Shown: positions 60,144 through 64,000 of the stretch, in pieces
Layout of the letters: every line of letters starts with the position of its first letter
Numbering within the stretch: the first letter of the stretch is position 1
Assembly (NCBI GenBank): GCA_036725345.1
Contig: DAIMEJ010000010.1
Span: 1-64,000 of the forward strand
Direction of reading: 5' to 3'
DNA length: 64,000 bases
DNA from: JAPLJU01 sp036725345
GTDB lineage: Bacteria > Desulfobacterota > Syntrophia > Syntrophales > UBA2192
Notes under the pieces: generated by a model
The model's input: only the letters and a program-made list of their open reading frames with translations
Databases searched by the model: none
Told to the model about the DNA's origin: nothing
Program-made: the position numbers and the translations under genes

Positions 60144-61160
60144 ATGAATGAAAGAAATGTTCCAGGAATGCTTCTTGTCGGCGATGTCGGCGCCACGAAG
60201 ACCGACCTCGCCGTCATGGACCCCGGAAGAGGGCCGGGGGCGCCGATAGTGGCGCGGACGTTTCAGAGCGCGGGTTACGCGAGCATCGAAGCTCTGCTGA
60301 AAACATTTCTCTCGCAGGTGAACCTCCCCGTCGTGGCGGTCATTCTGGGGGTTGCGGGACCCGTCAGCGACGGCCAGTCAAGGATCACCAACCTGCCCTG
60401 GATTATGGATGAGAGGGAGATCGCAGCGACACTGGGACTCCGGTCGGTCCGGCTCCTGAATGACCTGGAGGCTCTTGCTTACGCCGTTCCGTCCCTGGGC
60501 GACAAGGACATCGAAAAGCTGAATGCCGGAGATCCCCGGGCAGAGGGCAACAGGGCCATCATCGCGCCGGGGACGGGCCTCGGGCAGGCCTTTCTCATCC
60601 GGGGAGACAATCGATATTTTCCCATCGCTTCGGAGGGGGGGCACACGGACTTTGCCCCTGGAGACGAAATGGAAGCCGAGCTCCTGTCCTATCTCCGGGG
60701 CTTTCATGACCACGTCAGTTACGAGAGGGTCTGCTCGGGTATCGGGATACCCAATATCTACGCCTTCCTTCTCAGCAGCGGCTACGGCGAGGAGCCCCGC
60801 TGGTTGAAGGAAGAATTGTCCTCCGCCGCCGACCCCACCGTCGTGATTGTCGACGCGGCCATGGCGAAGGACAGACCCTGCGAGCTCACCGTGTTGACGC
60901 TGAACATGTTCGTTTCCATTCTCGGGGCCGCGGCGGGCAATATCGCCCTTCAGGTGCTTTCGACGGGAGGGGTCTATCTCGCCGGTGGCATCCCGCCGCG
61001 AATTCTGCCATACTTGACCGGCGGCCTGTTCATGGAACGCTTCCTGCGGAAGGGACGAATGTCCGGCCTGGTCTCCGGCATGCCCGTCCATGTCATCGTG
61101 AGGCCCGGGTGCACCCTTCTCGGGGCGGCCCTCTGCGGCCTTCAAACAAAGATTGATTAA
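60144..61160 (+). CDS. glk: Glucokinase
   Basis: Glk phosphorylates glucose with ATP. The 338-aa protein has the phosphate-binding N-terminus LVGDVGATKTDLAVMD (11-26), a glycine-rich wording slightly different from the standard GDIGGTN. Other motifs are VAGPVSDGQSRITNLPW (about 72-88), LNDLEALAYAVPSL (about 105-118), APGTGLGQAFLI (about 141-152) and EGGHTDFAP (about 163-171), close to the glucokinase (PF02685) family. TGG-VYLAGGIPPRIL marks the C-terminal domain. It starts 13 bp after the VTT gene and is followed 13 bp later by transketolase, forming an operon for glucose and pentose phosphate use. Confidence 0.9.
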   Translation: MNERNVPGMLLVGDVGATKTDLAVMDPGRGPGAPIVARTFQSAGYASIEALLKTFLSQVNLPVVAVILGVAGPVSDGQSRITNLPWIMDEREIAATLGLRSVRLLNDLEALAYAVPSLGDKDIEKLNAGDPRAEGNRAIIAPGTGLGQAFLIRGDNRYFPIASEGGHTDFAPGDEMEAELLSYLRGFHDHVSYERVCSGIGIPNIYAFLLSSGYGEEPRWLKEELSSAADPTVVIVDAAMAKDRPCELTVLTLNMFVSILGAAAGNIALQVLSTGGVYLAGGIPPRILPYLTGGLFMERFLRKGRMSGLVSGMPVHVIVRPGCTLLGAALCGLQTKID

Positions 61161-61172
61161 GGAGATTCCCCC

Positions 61173-63230
61173 ATGACCGACCTGACCGACCCCATCCACC
61201 AGCGCTGCATCAACACGATCCGCATGCTTGCCGTCGACGCCATCGAGAAGGCGAAATCGGGACACCCCGGACTGCCCCTGGGTTCCGCCCCGATGGCCTA
61301 CGTGCTCTGGACGCAGCACCTCAAACACAACCCGGCAAACCCCCGATGGGTCGACCGTGACCGCTTTGTCCTCTCCGGAGGACACGGCTCCATGCTTCTC
61401 TACGCCCTGCTCCACCTCACGGGCTACGATCTCACCCTCGAGGACATCAAATCCTTCAGGCAGTGGGAAAGCCGGGCCCCGGGCCATCCGGAGAGCCACG
61501 TGACCCCCGGCGTTGAAGTCACGACGGGGCCCCTGGGCCAGGGGCTCAGCAACGCCGTGGGCATGGCCATCGCGGAGGCGCACCTTGCCGCCCGGTACAA
61601 TCGTCCCGGTCACACCATCGTCGATCACTACACGTACGTCATCGCGAGCGACGGCGACATCATGGAGGGGGTCGCCGCGGAGGCCTGCTCCCTTGCGGGT
61701 CATCTGCGCCTCGGCAAATTGATCGTTCTTTACGATGACAACGGGATTTCCCTCGCGGGATCGACAACCCTGTGCTTCACGGAGGACACGGGGGACCGGC
61801 TGGCGGCCTATGGCTGGCATGTGCAGAAGGTACCGGATGGGAACGACCTGGGAGCCATCGACAGGGCCCTCCGGGCAGCCCGTGAAGAGACGATGCGGCC
61901 TTCCATCATCTTCGTCCGCACCATCATCGGCTTCGGGGCCCCGCACAAACAGGGGACCTTTGAAGCCCATGGCGCACCCCTCGGTCCTGAAGAGGCCCTT
62001 CAGACGAAGAAAAACCTGGGGTGGCCGCTGGAGCCGCTCTTCTATATCCCCGGCGATGCCCTGCAGACCTGCCGGGAAGCAGTGAGGAAAGGCAAAGCGC
62101 GGGAGGCGCAGTGGGCCCAGAAAGTCGCCCGATACGTGGAGGATTATCCGGTGCTGGCCGCTGAATTCAAGCGACGGCTGGTCGAGGAACACCCTGCCGG
62201 CTGGAGTGAATCTCTTCCTGCCTTCCCGGCAGGCCAGAAGGGCCCGGCAACCCGCAAGGCCTCCGAGGAGGTCATGCAGGTTCTCGCCGGGGCCATTCCC
62301 GGCCTCGTGGGCGGATCCGCCGACCTCAACAACTCGACCTTCACGTGGCTGAAGGGTCTGGGTGACTTTCAGGCGCCGGGCACATCGGACGGGAAGGTCC
62401 AGGGCGCCGTCGGGGGCGGATGGGATCACGGCGGCCGGAACATCCATTTCGGGGTACGCGAGCACGCCATGGGGGCCATCGCCGTCGGCATGGCGGCGCA
62501 CGGCGGCTTCATCCCCTACACGGCGACCTTCCTTATCTTTTCGGATTACATGCGCCCGCCGATCAGGCTCGCCGCACTCTCGGGGCATCACGTGATATTC
62601 CTGTTCACCCATGACAGCATCGGGCTCGGGGAGGACGGCCCGACCCATCAGCCCGTCGAGCAGATCATGTCGCTTCGGGCCGTGCCCGACCTGACCGTCA
62701 TCCGGCCTGCCGACGGCAATGAAACCGTCGCCGCCTGGAAACTGGCGATCGAGAGGAAGAAGCCCGTTGCCCTTATCCTGACCCGGCAGAACCTGCCGGC
62801 CCTGAACCCGGGAACGTTCCCCATCGCAAGCGGCGTCCCGCGCGGGGCCTACATACTCAAAAGCGGGGGGGAAAAGCCGGACGTCATTCTTATCGCGACG
62901 GGATCGGAAGTGCAACTGGCTCTCGGGGCCTCGGAAAATCTCGACAGGCAGGGGGTCAAGGCCCGCGTGGTCTCCATGCCCTCCTGGGAGCTTTTCCAGG
63001 AGCAGCCCCCATCCTACCGGGATGAGGTCCTGCCGCCTTCCGTCAGGAAAAGGGTTGCGATCGAGGCGGGGGCAACCCTGGGCTGGTGGCGATGGGTCGG
63101 CGATGAAGGGGACGTCATCGGCATCGACCGATTCGGCTCTTCGGCTCCCGGAAATGTTGTCATGGAAAAATTCGGTTTTTCGGTGGATAATGTCGTTAAG
63201 AAGGCCCTCTCCCTCTTGAAGAAATCATGA
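61173..63230 (+). CDS. tkt: Transketolase
   Basis: Transketolase moves two-carbon units between sugar phosphates with thiamine diphosphate. The 685-aa protein has the family length. Visible motifs are GHPGLPLGSAPMAYVLW (about 30-46), GGHGSMLLYALLHLTGYD (about 70-87), TTGPLGQGLSNAVGMAIAEA (about 113-132), YVIASDGDIMEGVAAEACSL (about 150-169; ThDP GDG-type motif), the catalytic Glu region HFGVREHAMGAIAVGMA and SIGLGEDGPTHQPVEQ (about 485-500). AAGGAG lies 8 bp before the ATG. It is the central gene of the glk-tkt-tal operon. Secure. Confidence 0.97.
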   Translation: MTDLTDPIHQRCINTIRMLAVDAIEKAKSGHPGLPLGSAPMAYVLWTQHLKHNPANPRWVDRDRFVLSGGHGSMLLYALLHLTGYDLTLEDIKSFRQWESRAPGHPESHVTPGVEVTTGPLGQGLSNAVGMAIAEAHLAARYNRPGHTIVDHYTYVIASDGDIMEGVAAEACSLAGHLRLGKLIVLYDDNGISLAGSTTLCFTEDTGDRLAAYGWHVQKVPDGNDLGAIDRALRAAREETMRPSIIFVRTIIGFGAPHKQGTFEAHGAPLGPEEALQTKKNLGWPLEPLFYIPGDALQTCREAVRKGKAREAQWAQKVARYVEDYPVLAAEFKRRLVEEHPAGWSESLPAFPAGQKGPATRKASEEVMQVLAGAIPGLVGGSADLNNSTFTWLKGLGDFQAPGTSDGKVQGAVGGGWDHGGRNIHFGVREHAMGAIAVGMAAHGGFIPYTATFLIFSDYMRPPIRLAALSGHHVIFLFTHDSIGLGEDGPTHQPVEQIMSLRAVPDLTVIRPADGNETVAAWKLAIERKKPVALILTRQNLPALNPGTFPIASGVPRGAYILKSGGEKPDVILIATGSEVQLALGASENLDRQGVKARVVSMPSWELFQEQPPSYRDEVLPPSVRKRVAIEAGATLGWWRWVGDEGDVIGIDRFGSSAPGNVVMEKFGFSVDNVVKKALSLLKKS

Positions 63231-63252
63231 CCCTCCCCGGAAAGGGTTTGAC

Positions 63253-64000
63253 ATGAGCCGGATTCAGGAACTTGCCAGACTCGGTCAGTCCGTCTGGCTG
63301 GATTACATCAGCCGGTCCCTGATCAAGACCGGTGAACTGCAGTCGTTCATCGGCGAGGGGCTCGGGGGGATCACCTCCAACCCGACGATCTTCGAAAAGG
63401 CCATCGCGGGAAGCCCCGATTACGACGACGACATCCGGAGGTTTTCCGCCGGGGGGAAGCCGGTCATGGAGATCTACGAAGCGCTGGCCGTGGACGACAT
63501 CACCCGCGCCGCCGACCTCCTTCGCCCCGTCCATGAAGACACGAGAGGCGCCGACGGTTATGTCAGCCTGGAAGCCAACCCGAAGCTGGCCTATGACACG
63601 GAAGGGACCATCGCCGAGGTCCGCAGGCTCTGGAAACGGCTTTCCCGCCCGAATGTCATGATCAAGGTGCCCGCCACCGCAGCCGGCATCCCGGCCATCG
63701 AGAGGCTTACGGCCGAGGGCATCAACGTGAACATCACGCTGATATTCTCCCTCTCCCACTACGAGGCCGTCGCCCGTGCTTACATGGGCGGTCTCGAAAA
63801 GCTTGCCTCGGCAGGGGGGCCTGTTGAAAAAGTGGCATCCGTCGCCTCTTTCTTCGTGAGCCGCATCGACACCGCGGTGGACCGGGAACTGGAAGCGAAA
63901 GGGGTGACGGAACTCCGAGGCAGGATCGCCGTCGATTACAGCAAAATTGTCTACAGCCGGTTCCGCGACTTTCTTTCATCGCCCCGCTGGAAGCGCCTCG
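63253..64000 (+). CDS. tal: Transaldolase, 5' part (runs off the right edge)
   Basis: Transaldolase transfers dihydroxyacetone units between sugar phosphates through a Schiff base. The 249 codons present read SRIQELARLGQSVWLDYISR at the start, with GLGGITSNPTIFEKAI (about 37-52), VSLEANPKLAYDTEGTI (about 101-117) and VMIKVPATAAGIPAIERL (about 136-153), in which the Lys is the Schiff-base residue, and NVNITLIFSLSHYEAVARAY. The wording (DTRGADGYVSLEANP) fits the longer TAL class that is sometimes fused to glucose-6-phosphate isomerase. GGAAAGGG precedes the ATG by about 5 bp. The C-terminus is outside the window. Confidence 0.95.
   Translation, partial: MSRIQELARLGQSVWLDYISRSLIKTGELQSFIGEGLGGITSNPTIFEKAIAGSPDYDDDIRRFSAGGKPVMEIYEALAVDDITRAADLLRPVHEDTRGADGYVSLEANPKLAYDTEGTIAEVRRLWKRLSRPNVMIKVPATAAGIPAIERLTAEGINVNITLIFSLSHYEAVARAYMGGLEKLASAGGPVEKVASVASFFVSRIDTAVDRELEAKGVTELRGRIAVDYSKIVYSRFRDFLSSPRWKRL

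Noticed and set aside
60378..62915. 845-codon open frame on the minus strand
   Set aside because: It lies antisense to the secure glk and tkt genes; the translation is low in hydrophobic structure and rich in Gly, Arg, Asp and Pro, as expected of a GC-rich shadow frame.

Overview
The window reads as chromosomal DNA of an anaerobic, GC-rich Gram-negative bacterium, most likely a deltaproteobacterium (Desulfobacterota, Syntrophales-like). The evidence is an anaerobic class III ribonucleotide reductase, an Fe-S protein with two ferredoxin-type clusters, tungstate uptake, lipoproteins and an outer-membrane porin, and the zapB-like/zapA/6S RNA/rny gene order. The taxonomic call is inferred from gene content and protein character, not from a database search. 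No prophage, insertion sequence, CRISPR array or tRNA gene was recognised.

Layout. Positions 1-258 hold the 5' end of a 16S rRNA gene on the minus strand with its leader and a near-consensus promoter; the rest of that rRNA operon lies off the left edge. Positions 307-9473 are a minus-strand housekeeping block: tyrS, a YmdB-type phosphodiesterase, rny, a probable 6S RNA, zapA, a ZapB-like coiled coil, dusB, a stand-alone GlmU-type uridyltransferase and two tandem CNNM/CorC membrane proteins. Positions 9773-22301 are on the plus strand: purD, purH, purE, a tsaC-like gene, an HD phosphohydrolase beside nrdD, then gmhA-grpE-dnaK (strong promoter and terminator) and surE. Positions 22448-27721 return to the minus strand: a tandem universal stress protein, a 7 x 24-residue repeat protein, a 470-aa protein of unknown function, a lipoprotein and an Fe-S protein with a helix-turn-helix-like segment. 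hrpA (27905-31867) follows.

The most distinctive region is 33.2-44.0 kb. A MoxR ATPase and a von Willebrand protein (CoxD/CoxE-like) lie divergent from an operon encoding a helix-turn-helix/periplasmic-binding-protein regulator, two different TupA-like tungstate-binding proteins, TupB, TupC and a TiaS-like 'FDDTD' protein. Next come a porin, a small unknown protein and a molybdenum-storage-protein (MosA/MosB) homologue. Together they look like a tungstate/molybdate sensing, uptake and storage locus. A 114-bp piece of the TiaS-like gene's 3' end is duplicated about 310 bp downstream, in front of the porin, and both copies keep the same potential hairpin.

Positions 44.0-64.0 kb are mixed: YgbA and DUF493 proteins, metallo-hydrolases and phosphoesterases, a UshA-like nucleotidase, an RlmJ-like methyltransferase with an altered catalytic motif, a lytic transglycosylase, an SDR, small envelope proteins, a beta-CASP nuclease, a divergent PEP carboxykinase-like enzyme, mtgA, a glycosyltransferase and a VTT membrane protein. 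The window ends in a sugar-phosphate operon: glucokinase, transketolase and transaldolase (cut by the right edge).

Two kinds of intergenic palindromic repeat built from short degenerate units are scattered between genes: three copies of a TGGAATA-type hairpin and one AAGGCT-type hairpin.
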